Source: Lachnospiraceae bacterium
GTDB taxonomy: Bacteria; Bacillota; Clostridia; Lachnospirales; Lachnospiraceae
Length of the DNA: 64,000 nucleotides
Assembly: GCA_017472605.1 (NCBI GenBank)
Contig: JAFUPV010000035.1
Coordinates: 1-64,000 of the forward strand
Direction of reading: 5' to 3'
In this document: piece after piece, positions 50,113 through 60,870 of the stretch
How the letters are laid out: every line of letters starts with the position of its first letter
Position numbering within the stretch: the stretch's first letter is position 1
Position numbers and translations under genes: made by a program
The notes under the pieces: generated by a model
Database searches by the model: none
Told to the model about the DNA's origin: nothing
What the model saw: only the letters and a program-made list of their open reading frames with translations

Positions 50113-51381
50113 GTGAAAAAAGAAATGATAGCCATGTTGTTAGCCGGTGGTCAGGGAAGCCGTCTTGGTGTCCTGACGGCAGAAGTTGCAAAGCCGGCCG
50201 TTTCCTTTGGCGGTAAGTACCGGATCATTGACTTCCCGCTCAGTAACTGCATTAACTCAGGTGTTGACACGGTGGGCGTACTGACGCAGTACCAGCCGCT
50301 TCGCCTGAATACACATATCGGAATCGGTATTCCGTGGGATCTGGACCGCAACTATGGCGGTGTAACCATCCTCTCTCCCTATGAGCAGAGCCAGAACAGC
50401 GACTGGTATACCGGAACCGCAAACGCCATCTATCAGAACATCCGTTACATAGACAGCTATAACCCGGAATATGTTCTGATCCTCGGCGGCGACCACATCT
50501 ATAAGATGGATTATGAGGTAATGCTGGACTTCCACAAGTCAAACAATGCGGATGTAACCATGGCAGCAATGCCGGTGCCGCTGGAAGAGGCAAGCCGCTT
50601 CGGCATCCTGATTACCGATGAAACCGGCCGGATCGTTGATTTCGAAGAAAAGCCGAAGAACCCGAGAAGCAACCTGGCATCGATGGGTATTTACATTTTC
50701 AACTGGTCCGTTCTGCGTGAGGCGCTGCTGACCAATAAAGAAATTCCTCATCTGGACTTTGGTATGCACGTCATTCCGTACTGCCACCAGAGAGGTGACC
50801 GCGTCTTCTGCTACGAGTACAACGGCTACTGGAAGGATGTTGGAACCCTTGGTTCCTACTGGGAGGCGAACATGGAGCTGATTGACATCGTTCCTGTGTT
50901 CAACCTCTACGAAGACTACTGGAAGATTTATACCAAGTCGGATACCCTTCCGGCTCAGTACATTTCCGCGGATGCGGTAACGGAGCGCTGCATCATTGGC
51001 GATGGTGCCGAGATTTACGGAAAGCTGTACAACTGTGTCGTTGGTCCGGGCGTTGTGGTAGAAGAAGGCGTTGAGATTCATGATTCGATCATCATGGAAG
51101 GCTGTGTGATCAAAAAGGGAAGCAGCCTGAACAAGACGATTCTTGCAGGAAATTCCGTTGTGGGAGAAAACTGTAAGATCGGCGTGGGCGAATATGCGGA
51201 GAGTCTCTATAATAAGAAGGTTTACTGCTTCGATCTGGTAACGGTTGCAGAAGGCTCCGTGATTCCGGACAATGTAACCATCGGAAAGAATGTGGCAATC
51301 TCCGGCGTGACGACCCCGGAGGATTATCCGGACGGCAAACTGGTTTCCGGCGGATACATCATCAAGGGAGGTGAGGAGTAA
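50113..51381 (+). CDS. glgC: Glucose-1-phosphate adenylyltransferase, catalytic subunit
   Basis: 422 residues from GTG 50113 (AAGGGGTGA seven bases upstream; an ATG at 50125 is too far). Makes ADP-glucose for glycogen. [45 protein letters not shown] and [11 protein letters not shown] cover the nucleotide, sugar and metal sites; a C-terminal left-handed beta-helix follows. Stop overlaps the glgD start. Confidence 0.96.
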   Translation: MKKEMIAMLLAGGQGSRLGVLTAEVAKPAVSFGGKYRIIDFPLSNCINSGVDTVGVLTQYQPLRLNTHIGIGIPWDLDRNYGGVTILSPYEQSQNSDWYTGTANAIYQNIRYIDSYNPEYVLILGGDHIYKMDYEVMLDFHKSNNADVTMAAMPVPLEEASRFGILITDETGRIVDFEEKPKNPRSNLASMGIYIFNWSVLREALLTNKEIPHLDFGMHVIPYCHQRGDRVFCYEYNGYWKDVGTLGSYWEANMELIDIVPVFNLYEDYWKIYTKSDTLPAQYISADAVTERCIIGDGAEIYGKLYNCVVGPGVVVEEGVEIHDSIIMEGCVIKKGSSLNKTILAGNSVVGENCKIGVGEYAESLYNKKVYCFDLVTVAEGSVIPDNVTIGKNVAISGVTTPEDYPDGKLVSGGYIIKGGEE

Positions 51382-52499
51382 TGAAAGCGATTGGTATGAT
51401 TCTTGCTGGCGGAAACAGCAAGCGAATGAAAGAGCTGTCTGACAACCGCGCCATCGCAGCAATGCCTGTAGCCGGAACGTTCCGCAGCATTGACTTTGCG
51501 CTCAGCAACATGAGCAATTCCCATATTCAGAAAGTGGCAGTGCTGACTCAGTACAATGCCCGTTCCTTAAATGAGCACCTGAATTCCTCCAAATGGTGGG
51601 ATTTCGGAAGAAAACAGGGCGGTCTCTATGTGCTGACTCCGACTCTGACTGTGAACAACAGCAGCTGGTACCGCGGTACCGCCGACGCACTCTATCAGAA
51701 CATCCATTTCCTGAAGGACAGCCATGAGCCCTATGTTGTTCTGGCTTCCGGCGATGGCGTTTATAAGCTGGATTACAGCAAAGTTCTGGAATATCACATC
51801 CGCAAGCGCGCGGATATCACCGTTGTCTGCAAAGAACTTCCGACATCGGAAGAGATTGGCCGTTTTGGTCAGGTACGTACCGATGCGGATGGAAGAATTA
51901 CCGACTTCGAAGAGAAACCGATGGTGGAAGCTTCCACGAACGTTTCCTGCGGCATCTATGTGATCCGTCGCCGTCTCCTGATCGAACTGATTGAGCGTGC
52001 CGCTGATGAAGACCGCTATGATTTTGTCAAGGATATCCTGATCCGTTACAAGAATCTGAAGCGCATCTACGCCTATCAGCTGGAAACCTACTGGAGCAAT
52101 ATCTCCACGGTAGACGCATACTACGACACAAACATGGATTTCCTGAAGAAGGAGGTGCGTGATTACTTCTTCCGCGAGGGTGACAGCGTGTACTCCAAGT
52201 CGGACGATCTGCCGCCGGCAAAATACAATCCGGGTGCTTCTGTGCGCAACAGTATGATTGCTCCTGGATGTATTGTGAATGGTTCTGTTGAGAATTCCGT
52301 TGTGTTCAAACAGTCCTACATCGGAAACAACTGTGTGATCAAAAATTCCATCATTCTCAACGACGTTTATATCGGGGATAATTCAGTAATTGAGAACTGC
52401 ATCGTTGAGAGCAGGAGCACAATCCGCGCAAACAGCAGCTACAGCGGTCAGGACGAGCATCGGATCGTTGTTGAAAAAAATGAGAGGTATATTTTATAA
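51381..52499 (+). CDS. glgD: ADP-glucose pyrophosphorylase regulatory-type subunit GlgD
   Basis: 372 residues, TAATG overlap with glgC. Homologous to GlgC but the active-site loop GGDHIYK is replaced by ASGDGVYK and the N-terminal loop is LAGGNSKRMKELS, as in GlgD, which forms a heteromer with GlgC in Firmicutes and tunes its activity. SSWYRGTADALYQN is retained. C-terminal beta-helix with INDVYIGDNSVIENC-like coils. Confidence 0.95.
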   Translation: MKAIGMILAGGNSKRMKELSDNRAIAAMPVAGTFRSIDFALSNMSNSHIQKVAVLTQYNARSLNEHLNSSKWWDFGRKQGGLYVLTPTLTVNNSSWYRGTADALYQNIHFLKDSHEPYVVLASGDGVYKLDYSKVLEYHIRKRADITVVCKELPTSEEIGRFGQVRTDADGRITDFEEKPMVEASTNVSCGIYVIRRRLLIELIERAADEDRYDFVKDILIRYKNLKRIYAYQLETYWSNISTVDAYYDTNMDFLKKEVRDYFFREGDSVYSKSDDLPPAKYNPGASVRNSMIAPGCIVNGSVENSVVFKQSYIGNNCVIKNSIILNDVYIGDNSVIENCIVESRSTIRANSSYSGQDEHRIVVEKNERYIL

Positions 52500-52502
52500 A
52501 TT

Positions 52503-52808
52503 ATGGAAATAACGGATGTGAGAGTACGGAAAGTGGCACTGGATGGCAGAATGAAAGCCATTGTGTCCATCACCATGGACAACGAATTTGTTGTCCATGA
52601 TATTAAGGTGATCGAGGGCGAAAAGGGGATCTTTATCGCAATGCCGAGCCGCAAGGCAACCGGCGGCGAATACAGAGATATTGCCCATCCGATCAATTCC
52701 GATACGAGAGAACGCCTCCAGAAGGTGATCCTCGACAAGTATTACGAAGCGCTGCAGGAGGCAGACGAGTCAGGCAGGGAAGCTGACGAAGAGGAGCTGC
52801 CGCTGTAA
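52503..52808 (+). CDS. spoVG: SpoVG septation/RNA-binding regulator
   Basis: 101 residues, 3 bases after glg[12 protein letters not shown] and [21 protein letters not shown] are the SpoVG signatures. Nucleic-acid-binding regulator affecting septation, sporulation and envelope genes. Cotranscription with the glycogen genes is evident from spacing and may link carbon storage with development. Confidence 0.96.
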   Translation: MEITDVRVRKVALDGRMKAIVSITMDNEFVVHDIKVIEGEKGIFIAMPSRKATGGEYRDIAHPINSDTRERLQKVILDKYYEALQEADESGREADEEELPL

Positions 52809-52886
52809 GCGTGCATTGCGGCAACGGAACTGGACGGACCGCGGGCTGCCATGTCCGGCTGAGCGGGGTGCACAGCCGGAAGATGC

Positions 52887-52915
52887 TTGCATAATTATTA
52901 CAGATGCGGTATACT
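52887..52915 (+). promoter_or_regulatory. Promoter in spoVG-deacetylase gap
   Basis: TTGCAT (52887-52892), 17-base spacer, TATACT (52910-52915); a terminator hairpin begins about 16 bases past the predicted start point. Confidence 0.55.
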
Positions 52916-52937
52916 GATACCGATGATCAGAGAAAGT

Positions 52938-52975
52938 CCTGATGTGAGGAAAGTTTCATCACATCAGGGCTTTTG
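52938..52975 (+). terminator. Terminator or leader attenuator
   Basis: CCTGATGTGA / TCACATCAGG with an 11-base loop, followed by GCTTTTGTGG. Ends the glgC-glgD-spoVG transcript or attenuates transcription into the deacetylase gene. The rest of the 52809-53124 gap has no visible gene. Confidence 0.75.
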
Positions 52976-53124
52976 TGGTCGTTTATCAGGCGAACGTGCC
53001 ATTGATACGTCTGGTCGCTTTTTCACGGATCGTGAGAGGCAGCGAAACCGGCGTACGCATCAGATGAGTGCTGCAGGTTTCTTTCGTTGATGTTTGGGTT
53101 TTACTGTTGGATAAAGGAGGGTAT

Positions 53125-54627
53125 ATGGGAAAAATCAGAGGCTATGATGGTGGAAGAAGACGGAGAAAGGCAAGACAGAGAAAAATCCTGCTCGCCTTTG
53201 TTTCTGTGCTGTTTGCGGCAGTTCTGGCGCTGCTTGGTGTGATCCTCTGGAAGGTACTGCAGCCGGTTACTGTTCCGACTGTGCCTCAGGAGCTGGTGGA
53301 TCAGTATCTGTCCAGTCAGACAACGGAGGCAGACATTACCTGGGAAATGACGGAGGCTCCGGAATATACCCAGCTGGTGGATACCGGTCATCCGACGGTC
53401 GATGCGGCGAATAAACTTGCCCGCATGTATGATTACGACGGCGCCATTGCCATGATTTCTTCCACAGAAGGATATCAGAACGATGAAGCCTGCCTGGCGG
53501 CAATCGAAGCCTATGAGGAACTGAAGTCCCAGTGTGTCAAGTGGGAACGCTATGACCAGATTACCCATGTTTTCTTCCATACCCTGATCGTGGACGAGGA
53601 GCTTGCTTTCACCAGTGAGAAGAGAGACGACTATAATCAGGTTATGACTACGGTCGAGGAATTCAACAAAATCATGCAGTCCATGTATGAGCGTGACTAT
53701 GTGCTGATCAGCCTTCACAAGATTGCGAAGATGGAAGTGCAGCCGGACGGAACCGAGAAAATGGTGCGGCAGGAGATCTGGCTGCCCAAAGGTAAGAAGC
53801 CGTTTGTCCTTTCTGTGGATGATGTCTGCTACTATGAATACATGAACGGCCACGGCTTCGCCACGAAGCTGCTGCTGGATGAAAACGGAAAAGTGGTCAA
53901 TGAATATGTGAACCGGGACGGAAGCGTCAGCTATGGTTCCTATGATGTGCTGACGATTCTGGAGGATTTTCTTACGGTGCATCCGGATTTCTCCTATCAG
54001 GGCTCCAAAGGAATTCTGGCGTTTACCGGCTATGACGGTGTTCTTGGCTACCGTACCAGTGATTTCTGGTACACGGACGGCTGTCCGTACTACATTTCCA
54101 CGCCGGAAAATGACTATGAGAAAGCAAATTATCACACCAGTCCCAATTTAAACATCGAGCAGGATAAGCAGACGGCAAGAGCGGTTGCCCAGGCGATCCG
54201 TGATCTTGGCTGGGAGATGGCCAGCCACAGCTGGGGCCATCCCAACTTAAAGACCATGAGTTATGAGCGGTTTGTCTGGGATACGGATATGTGGGAGCGG
54301 GAAGTGGAACCGATCATCGGTGAGACGGATATCATTCTCTATCCCAAGGGCGCTGACGTGGGCGAGTGGATGGCCAGCGAGTACGGTGCTCAGAACGCAA
54401 AGTATATGAAACTCAAGGAAGTCGGTTTTGATTATTTCTGTAATGTAGACGGTTCCCAGTACTGGGTTCAGATCGGGGATCAGTTCTTCCGACAGGGAAG
54501 AAGAAATCTGGACGGTCAGATGATCTACAAGCAGATTCTGAACCCGGACCGGATGTGGGTGACGGATCTGTTTGATGCGCAGTCCGTGTTCAGTGAGAAC
54601 CGGCCGACGCCGGTACCGGGAACCTGA
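53125..54627 (+). CDS. Polysaccharide deacetylase family protein, membrane-anchored
   Basis: 500 residues from ATG 53125 (AAGGAGGG upstream). Arg/Lys-rich cytoplasmic tip (GGRRRRKARQRK), one membrane helix (about 20-40), a linker domain (about 70-200), then a NodB-like domain: LSVDDVCYYEY (metal Asp pair), MASHSWGHPNLK (H-x3-H metal ligands) and ILYPKGADVGEW. Expected to deacetylate peptidoglycan or another wall glycan outside the cell, commonly giving lysozyme resistance. Confidence 0.88.
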   Translation: MGKIRGYDGGRRRRKARQRKILLAFVSVLFAAVLALLGVILWKVLQPVTVPTVPQELVDQYLSSQTTEADITWEMTEAPEYTQLVDTGHPTVDAANKLARMYDYDGAIAMISSTEGYQNDEACLAAIEAYEELKSQCVKWERYDQITHVFFHTLIVDEELAFTSEKRDDYNQVMTTVEEFNKIMQSMYERDYVLISLHKIAKMEVQPDGTEKMVRQEIWLPKGKKPFVLSVDDVCYYEYMNGHGFATKLLLDENGKVVNEYVNRDGSVSYGSYDVLTILEDFLTVHPDFSYQGSKGILAFTGYDGVLGYRTSDFWYTDGCPYYISTPENDYEKANYHTSPNLNIEQDKQTARAVAQAIRDLGWEMASHSWGHPNLKTMSYERFVWDTDMWEREVEPIIGETDIILYPKGADVGEWMASEYGAQNAKYMKLKEVGFDYFCNVDGSQYWVQIGDQFFRQGRRNLDGQMIYKQILNPDRMWVTDLFDAQSVFSENRPTPVPGT

Positions 54628-54763
54628 TGAGAAGCGGGAAAAGCAGATACAGAGGCAAAGAAAAGAGTCAGCGGAAACGGGAACTGATGGCAGAAAGCAA
54701 AGACAGGAAACGGAAAAACAGGTAGTTAGCCTGTGTGTGACTGTTCTTAGGAAGGGGAACGCG

Positions 54764-55219
54764 ATGACAGGGAGCAGGATAAGGCAGGCCAAAGCGGAAG
54801 ACGCGGCGCGGATCGCGGAAATTGAAATTTTTAATTATCGGCTGAATTTTTACCCGATTTTTCAGGATGACCAATATTATTTCAAGGAGCTTTCGGTTCC
54901 GGAGACAGTAAAAAAATATCAGGATGACAGAGAATGGACGAATCGGACTTTTGTTTACGATGATGGTGTTGTAAAAGGATTTATCCGGGTGAACGGTAAG
55001 GAAGCCGAGAAGCTGTTTGTGGAACCGGTGCTTCAGGGAAACTCCATCGGAGCAAAACTGCTTCAGTTTGCGGTTGATGAAAAAGGGGTTGATTTTCTGT
55101 GGGCGCTGGAAAAGAATCAGAGAGCCATTTCGTTTTATGAGCGGCACGGGTTTCATGCTACGCAGGAGAAGAAGTTTGAAGCGGACACAGCCGAATATCT
55201 GGTCCGTCTGGAGCGGTGA
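54764..55219 (+). CDS. GNAT-family N-acetyltransferase
   Basis: 151 residues from ATG 54764 (GGAAGGGGAA upstream); the long upstream frame to 54572 is basic, low-complexity and non-homologous. IRQAKAEDAARIAEIEIFNYR opens the fold, GFIRVNGKEAEKLFVEPVLQGNSIGAKLLQF has the acetyl-CoA loop (Q-G-N-S-I-G in place of Q-x-x-G-x-G), and NQRAISFYERHGF is the closing motif. Similar to small-molecule or RimI-like acetylases; substrate unknown. Confidence 0.88.
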   Translation: MTGSRIRQAKAEDAARIAEIEIFNYRLNFYPIFQDDQYYFKELSVPETVKKYQDDREWTNRTFVYDDGVVKGFIRVNGKEAEKLFVEPVLQGNSIGAKLLQFAVDEKGVDFLWALEKNQRAISFYERHGFHATQEKKFEADTAEYLVRLER

Positions 55220-55242
55220 GGTCAGCTGACGGGAGGTGTGAC

Positions 55243-55725
55243 ATGAGCATATTGGAACGGCTTTTCAATCGAAAGAAAAGGAGAACACAGTCGGACGATG
55301 TCAATGGATTTCTGATCGAAATGTATGACCGGATCTGCAGGAAAAGTCAGGACGGAGATCAGCTGAATTGTCTGACCGGACCGGAGCAGGTTTTTCTGGT
55401 GACGCAGCAGGTGGAAACAGAAGTGAATAACGGAGGTTTCTCCCAGTATTTCTGCAATTCGAGCGGAAACCTGGCAAATCGAATGGTGGATGCGTTTACA
55501 GAAATCGGAGCAGAGAAAACGGCAGAAATCTGTAAGAGGGCATTGGAGGTGTTCGGAGGAACGGTTCCTGCGAATCGGAGAGAACGAATCGAGCGGCTGG
55601 ATGATGAGGCAGCGGATGAAATCTTCGAAGCCTGCGACGAGGCATTTTACCGGTATGAAGAGGATCTGAATGCGTTGAACTTCGATTATATCATGAAGCA
55701 TAAAATGGATTTTCCTGTCGAATAG
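55243..55725 (+). CDS. DUF4375 (DMP19-like) protein
   Basis: 160 residues from ATG 55243 behind GGGAGGTG. EVNNGGFSQYFCNSSG is the hallmark of the DUF4375/DMP19 family; the C-terminus is helical. Family function unclear, sometimes proposed as nucleic-acid mimic or immunity-associated. Gap of 23 bases after the GNAT gene. Confidence 0.8.
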   Translation: MSILERLFNRKKRRTQSDDVNGFLIEMYDRICRKSQDGDQLNCLTGPEQVFLVTQQVETEVNNGGFSQYFCNSSGNLANRMVDAFTEIGAEKTAEICKRALEVFGGTVPANRRERIERLDDEAADEIFEACDEAFYRYEEDLNALNFDYIMKHKMDFPVE

Positions 55726-55842
55726 ATGGCAGGGAACAGAAATTATTTTATTTGAAAAATGCAGGAAGGAATCAGGAGTATTCATGGCATACCAGGGAAA
55801 ATCCGGTTTTGGAAGGATGTAGAAAAACTGAGGTGACAAAAA

Positions 55843-56511
55843 ATGAATTATCAGACATCAGGAGCAAATCTGTACTATGAAACGTGCGGAAATGGAAGAC
55901 CGCTGATTCTCCTGCATGGAAACGGCGAGTCGCATGCGATTTTTGAAAAAGCAATTCCCCGGTTGGCAAAACGGTATACGGTATATGCAGTGGATTCAAG
56001 GGGGCATGGAAACAGTTCACCGGTCAATGAACTGCACTATGAGGAAATGGCGCAGGACGTTGCGGAACTGATCCGCGGCCTGAGGCTGGAGAAACCGATT
56101 GTGTATGGATTCAGTGATGGCGGAATCATCGCGCTGCTGCTGGGAATCCGGGAACCGGATTTGCTGTCCGGAATTGTAGCAAGCGGCGTCAACGCAAATC
56201 CCAAAGGAATTCAGTTCGTCTGGCTTACTCTGTTCAGACTGTTTTATTTCTTCAACCGGTCGCAGCTGTATCGGCTGATGCTGACGGAACCGGACATTAC
56301 AAAGGAAATGCTGGAAACAATTCCGGTACCGGTGTCTGTGATTGGCGGAAGCAAAGATATGATCCGTGAGCGGCATATGAGGTGGATTGCCGACTGTATC
56401 CCCAATGGACGGTTTACAAGACTGGAAGGGGAGACGCACAGCAGCTATGTTGTAAACAATGAGAAGCTGGCGGAACTGATCATCGGGTGTGTGGAGACGA
56501 TGGAAATCTGA
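55843..56511 (+). CDS. Alpha/beta hydrolase
   Basis: 222 residues. LILLHGNGESH (oxyanion HG motif), VYAVDSRGHGNSSP, and nucleophile in YGFSDGGIIA (G-x-S-x-G). The catalytic His lies in GETHSSYV near the C-terminus; acid residue in SKD. Cytoplasmic serine hydrolase/esterase, substrate unknown. ATG 55843 has GAGGTGAC upstream. Confidence 0.9.
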   Translation: MNYQTSGANLYYETCGNGRPLILLHGNGESHAIFEKAIPRLAKRYTVYAVDSRGHGNSSPVNELHYEEMAQDVAELIRGLRLEKPIVYGFSDGGIIALLLGIREPDLLSGIVASGVNANPKGIQFVWLTLFRLFYFFNRSQLYRLMLTEPDITKEMLETIPVPVSVIGGSKDMIRERHMRWIADCIPNGRFTRLEGETHSSYVVNNEKLAELIIGCVETMEI

Positions 56512-56601
56512 GAAAAGCGCCTGTGTGATCAGACCCGGTGCTGCAAAGCAGCAGGAAAGATAAGACGGGTGATAATAGAGAAGAAGTAAGAGGTAAATAA
56601 G

Positions 56602-57171
56602 ATGTATATCATAGCAGGTCTGGGAAATCCAACCTCCCAGTACAAAGGAACGAGACATAACGTAGGATTCGAAGTCATTGACCGGATCGCGTCCAAATAC
56701 AATATTAATGTAGAAACAAAAAAATTCAAAGGTCTGGTCGGCACCGGCATGATCGGTCATGAGAAAGTCGTTCTGCTCAAGCCGCAGACTTACATGAATT
56801 TAAGCGGCGAAAGCGTTCAGGAAGCGATGAACTTCTATAAACCGGATATGGATCAGCTGATTGTGATCTATGATGATGTCAGTCTGCCGCCGGGTCAGCT
56901 TCGTGTGCGGGGAAAAGGCAGCGCAGGCGGTCACAATGGAATGAAAAACATCATTCTGCACTGCGGCTCTCAGGATTTTCCGCGGGTAAGAGTGGGAATC
57001 GGTGAGAAAAATCCTCATCAGGATCTGGCAGACTATGTGCTTGGCCATTTTCAGGGAGAGGATAAGAAATTGATGGACGAAGCCTATGACGAGGCAGTAG
57101 AGGCGGTAAAAACACTGGTGCTGGATGGGCTGAATGAAGCAATGAATCAGTTCAACCGGGCGAAAAAGTAG
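56602..57171 (+). CDS. pth: Peptidyl-tRNA hydrolase
   Basis: 189 residues. Frees tRNA from prematurely released peptidyl-tRNA. GLGNPTSQYKGTRHNVGFEV holds the catalytic His, KPQTYMNLSG and IYDDVSLPPGQLRVRGKGSAGGHNG are the other signatures. Followed by mfd, the classical pth-mfd order of Firmicutes. Confidence 0.97.
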   Translation: MYIIAGLGNPTSQYKGTRHNVGFEVIDRIASKYNINVETKKFKGLVGTGMIGHEKVVLLKPQTYMNLSGESVQEAMNFYKPDMDQLIVIYDDVSLPPGQLRVRGKGSAGGHNGMKNIILHCGSQDFPRVRVGIGEKNPHQDLADYVLGHFQGEDKKLMDEAYDEAVEAVKTLVLDGLNEAMNQFNRAKK

Positions 57172-57206
57172 AGGATCCGCGTCTGACGAAGCAGAAAGGA
57201 GCATGT

Positions 57207-60200
57207 ATGCCGGGGATGTTTGCAAACCCTCTGTTTGAGCTGAGGGATTACGAAGAGTTTTACCGGGCGTTTACCAAAGGGGATCATGCGGTTGGTCTGA
57301 CCGGCTGCGTGGATTCCCAGAAAGTCCACCTGATGAGTACCTTCCTCGGGGAACGTACCTTCCAGCTGGTGGTGACCTACAATGAACAGCGGGCCCGGGA
57401 GATCATGGAGGATTACCGGCTGTTCACAAACAATGTCTATGTGCTGCCGCCAAGAGATCTGATTTTCTTTCAGGCGGATCTGCAGAGCAATACCATCACA
57501 CAAGAGCGAATGAAAGCCATTCGCGCGATCCTGAGTGAAGAGGCCTGCGTCATCATTACCACCATGGATGGTCTGATGAATGCCCTTGCGCCTCTTTCTT
57601 CTATTAAAAAGGCGGTGCTGCATCTGCAGGAGCAGGACACAATTGATCTGGAAGAACTGAGCCACAGCCTGATTCTTGCCGGTTATGACCGGGTGGGACG
57701 GGTAGAGCTGGCGGGACAGTTTGCCGTTCACGGAGGGATCATCGACATCTTCCCGTTCACAGAGGATACGCCGGTGCGCATGGAACTGTGGGGGGATGAG
57801 ATTGATTCCATCCGCTATTTTGATGCCTTAAGCCAGCGCTCCATCGAACAGATTCCGGAGGTTACGGTCTATCCGGCAACGGAGCTGGTGCTGACGGACG
57901 ATCAGAGGCTGGCCGGTTACAGACGGATCGAAACGGAACTGAAAAAACAGACAGAGATTTTCCGAAAGAAAAAAGAGCAGGAGAAGGCAAAACGTCTGGC
58001 GGCAGAGCTGGCGCTGATTCTGGAAGAGCTGAAGGAAGAGATGATTCTGACCGCTCCCGATGCCTTTGTTACCTATTTCTATGAAGAGACGGCGCGTTTC
58101 CTGGACTATTTTCCCCAGGAAGACACGCTGATCTTCCTGGATGAGCCGATTCGTCTTCAGGAGCGGGGAGACGGTATTCTGGCGGAATTCGAGGAAAGCA
58201 TGAAAAACCGTCTGGAGCAGGGCTATCTTCTGCCCGGACAGGCGGATATCCTTGCTTCGGCAAAGCAGACCCTTGCCGCCCTTGCTCATGGTCAGGTGGC
58301 GGGAATGAGCAGTCTGGATAACCGCATGGGAAATCTGACAGTCAGGGATTCCTTTGCACTGACGGTTCAGAACATGTCCACCTATAAGAACAGCTTTGAA
58401 ATGCTGATTGACGATCTGAAACGGTGGAAAAAAGAAAAATACCGGATCGTCCTTCTTTGTCCGTCCCGGACAAAAGGCCAGCGTATGGTAAGCCAGCTGG
58501 TGGACGAGGGATTGCTGGCATATTACAGCGAGGAAGAGGAAAAAGAAATCAATCCGGGCGAGATCATGGTGACTTATGGAAATCTTCACCGCGGTTTCCT
58601 CTATCCGATGCTGAAATTTGCCGTGATCACCGACAGTGACCTGTTCGGAATTAAAAAGAAAAAGAGAGAACGCAAATCCCAGTATCAGGGCATGAAGATT
58701 CAGCAGTTTTCGGATCTGAAGCCCGGCGATTATGTGGTTCATGAAAGCTATGGCCTTGGCATCTACCGGGGAACCTTTAAGCAGGTAATCGACCGTGTGA
58801 CCAAGGATTTCATTAAAATCGAATATGGAGACGGCGGAAATCTTTACATTCCTGTTACGCATCTGCACATGATCCAGAAGTATGCGGATTCCAAGGCGTC
58901 TGTGCCGAAACTGAACCGCTTAAGCGGACCAGAGTGGTCAAAAACAAAGACACGTGTCCAGAAGGCAGTTGCCAACATCGCAAAAGAGCTGGTGGAGCTC
59001 TATGCCATCCGTCAGGAGGCAAAGGGCTATTCGTTTGGTGAAGATACAGTCTGGCAGAAGGAATTTGAAGAGATTTTTCCGTTCGAGGAGACGCAGGATC
59101 AGCTGAAGGCCATCGAAGACACCAAACATGACATGGAAAGCAGCCGGATCATGGACCGTCTTGTCTGCGGCGACGTGGGATATGGAAAAACAGAAATCGC
59201 CATCCGCGCCGCGTTTAAAGCGGTTCAGGACAACAAGCAGGTGGTTTATCTTTGTCCGACTACCATCCTTGCGCAGCAGCATTACAACAATTTTGTTCAG
59301 CGAATGAAGGACTATCCGGTCAACATCGAGCTGCTGAGCCGGTTCCGTACACCGGCTCAGGTTCAGCGCGCGCTGGATAACCTGAGAAAAGGTCTGGTAG
59401 ATATCGTCATCGGAACTCATCGCGTGCTGTCCAAGGACGTTGTCTTCAAGGATCTTGGTCTGCTGATCATTGACGAGGAACAGCGTTTCGGGGTGACAGA
59501 TAAAGAAAAAATCAAGCAGATGAAGAAAAACGTGGATGTTCTGACGCTGACGGCAACCCCGATCCCGCGGACGCTTCACATGAGCATGATCGGTGTCCGT
59601 GACATGAGCGTGCTGGAAGAAGCGCCCAGTGAACGAAGACCGATCCAGACCTATGTCATGGAGCTGAACTGGGAAATGGTCCGTGAGGCGATCAACCGCG
59701 AGCTGGCCCGTGACGGTCAGGTTTACTATGTCTATAACCGGGTCAAGGACATTGATCAGATCACTTCCGCCATCGCGAAGCTGGTACCGGATGCCAACGT
59801 TGCGTTTGCCCATGGACAGATGAGCGAACGGCAGATGGAGCGGATCATGACCGACTTTATTAATGGAGAGATTGATGTTCTTGTTTCCACAACCATCATT
59901 GAGACTGGACTTGATATTCCAAATGTAAATACAATCATCATTCACGATGCAGACCGCTATGGTCTGTCGCAGCTCTATCAGCTGCGCGGACGAGTGGGAA
60001 GATCCAACCGGACTGCTTATGCGTTTATCCTCTATCAGACAGGAAAGCTGCTGAAGGAAGTGGCAGAAAAGCGTCTGCAGGCAATTCGTGAATATACCGA
60101 TCTCGGTTCCGGCATCAAGATTGCCATGCGTGACCTGGAGATCCGCGGCGCAGGCAATCTGCTTGGAAGCGAACAGCATGGTCACATGGAAGCGGTGGGC

Positions 60201-60734
60201 TATGACCTCTACTGCAAGATGCTGAACATGGCGGTGCGCCGTGAGACTGGTGAGCTGACGGAGGAAGAATCCTTTGAAACAACCATTGACATTCCGATCA
60301 ACGCTTTCATCCCCGATTCCTACATCAGGAATGAAGCGGAGAAGATGGAGGTTTACAAGCGGATCGCCGCAGTGGAGACGCAGGAGGAGTCGGTGGAAAT
60401 GACAGATGAGCTGATTGACCGTTTCGGCGAACCGCCGCGGTCTGTGATGAATCTGATCGAGATCGCGCTTCTTCGTGCCCAGGCACATGCGCTTTATGTC
60501 CGTGAAATTAAGAGCGATAAAGCGACTGCAAAGTTTTTCATGTATCCGAAGGCAAAGCTGAATACCGATGAAATTCCGCTGCTGATTAAGCAGTATAACG
60601 GCGGTCTGCGTTTCATTCAGGGAGAGCAGCCGTATTTCCTGATGGCAGCCGGAAAGGGAAAGGTAAAAGACAGGGAACTGACCCTTCAAACTGTGAAAAT
60701 GTTGTTAAACGACATAAAGTTATTGCTAGTTTAA
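57207..60734 (+). CDS. mfd: Transcription-repair coupling factor
   Basis: 1175 residues. Removes RNA polymerase stalled at lesions and recruits UvrA. N-terminal UvrB-like module ([11 protein letters not shown]... GGIIDIFPF), RNA-polymerase-interacting domain ([19 protein letters not shown], about 500), superfamily-2 motor with Walker [12 protein letters not shown] and DEEQ box [18 protein letters not shown], and the C-terminal TRG/UvrA-gate region ([16 protein letters not shown]). ATG 57207 follows AAAGGAG. Confidence 0.97.
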   Translation: MPGMFANPLFELRDYEEFYRAFTKGDHAVGLTGCVDSQKVHLMSTFLGERTFQLVVTYNEQRAREIMEDYRLFTNNVYVLPPRDLIFFQADLQSNTITQERMKAIRAILSEEACVIITTMDGLMNALAPLSSIKKAVLHLQEQDTIDLEELSHSLILAGYDRVGRVELAGQFAVHGGIIDIFPFTEDTPVRMELWGDEIDSIRYFDALSQRSIEQIPEVTVYPATELVLTDDQRLAGYRRIETELKKQTEIFRKKKEQEKAKRLAAELALILEELKEEMILTAPDAFVTYFYEETARFLDYFPQEDTLIFLDEPIRLQERGDGILAEFEESMKNRLEQGYLLPGQADILASAKQTLAALAHGQVAGMSSLDNRMGNLTVRDSFALTVQNMSTYKNSFEMLIDDLKRWKKEKYRIVLLCPSRTKGQRMVSQLVDEGLLAYYSEEEEKEINPGEIMVTYGNLHRGFLYPMLKFAVITDSDLFGIKKKKRERKSQYQGMKIQQFSDLKPGDYVVHESYGLGIYRGTFKQVIDRVTKDFIKIEYGDGGNLYIPVTHLHMIQKYADSKASVPKLNRLSGPEWSKTKTRVQKAVANIAKELVELYAIRQEAKGYSFGEDTVWQKEFEEIFPFEETQDQLKAIEDTKHDMESSRIMDRLVCGDVGYGKTEIAIRAAFKAVQDNKQVVYLCPTTILAQQHYNNFVQRMKDYPVNIELLSRFRTPAQVQRALDNLRKGLVDIVIGTHRVLSKDVVFKDLGLLIIDEEQRFGVTDKEKIKQMKKNVDVLTLTATPIPRTLHMSMIGVRDMSVLEEAPSERRPIQTYVMELNWEMVREAINRELARDGQVYYVYNRVKDIDQITSAIAKLVPDANVAFAHGQMSERQMERIMTDFINGEIDVLVSTTIIETGLDIPNVNTIIIHDADRYGLSQLYQLRGRVGRSNRTAYAFILYQTGKLLKEVAEKRLQAIREYTDLGSGIKIAMRDLEIRGAGNLLGSEQHGHMEAVGYDLYCKMLNMAVRRETGELTEEESFETTIDIPINAFIPDSYIRNEAEKMEVYKRIAAVETQEESVEMTDELIDRFGEPPRSVMNLIEIALLRAQAHALYVREIKSDKATAKFFMYPKAKLNTDEIPLLIKQYNGGLRFIQGEQPYFLMAAGKGKVKDRELTLQTVKMLLNDIKLLLV

Positions 60735-60751
60735 AAAAAATGTATTATAAT
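60723..60751 (+). promoter_or_regulatory. Promoter of PrsA-like gene
   Basis: TTGCTA (60723-60728), 17-base spacer, TATAAT (60746-60751), overlapping the mfd stop. The leader holds a perfect 8-bp hairpin GCCGTCCC/GGGACGGC at 60823-60845 just before the ribosome site. Confidence 0.55.
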
Positions 60752-60870
60752 CAGGGGTAACGCAATGCGAAGCGAAAGCAGAACGGGAAAAAATCGGTTT
60801 TCCGAAACGCTTTCGATAAGCTGCCGTCCCGCGGTAAGGGACGGCGATACCAATTAGGAGGACGAAAGTC

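Noticed and set aside
54572-54763. N-terminal extension of the GNAT gene
   Set aside because: Low-complexity Arg/Lys/Gln text upstream of a good ribosome site; the conserved fold starts at 54764.
58938-60689. 583-codon open frame antisense to mfd
   Set aside because: Lies wholly inside a well-conserved gene and has no ribosome site; a codon-bias artefact, like the similar frames opposite murC, malQ and rfbF/rfbG.
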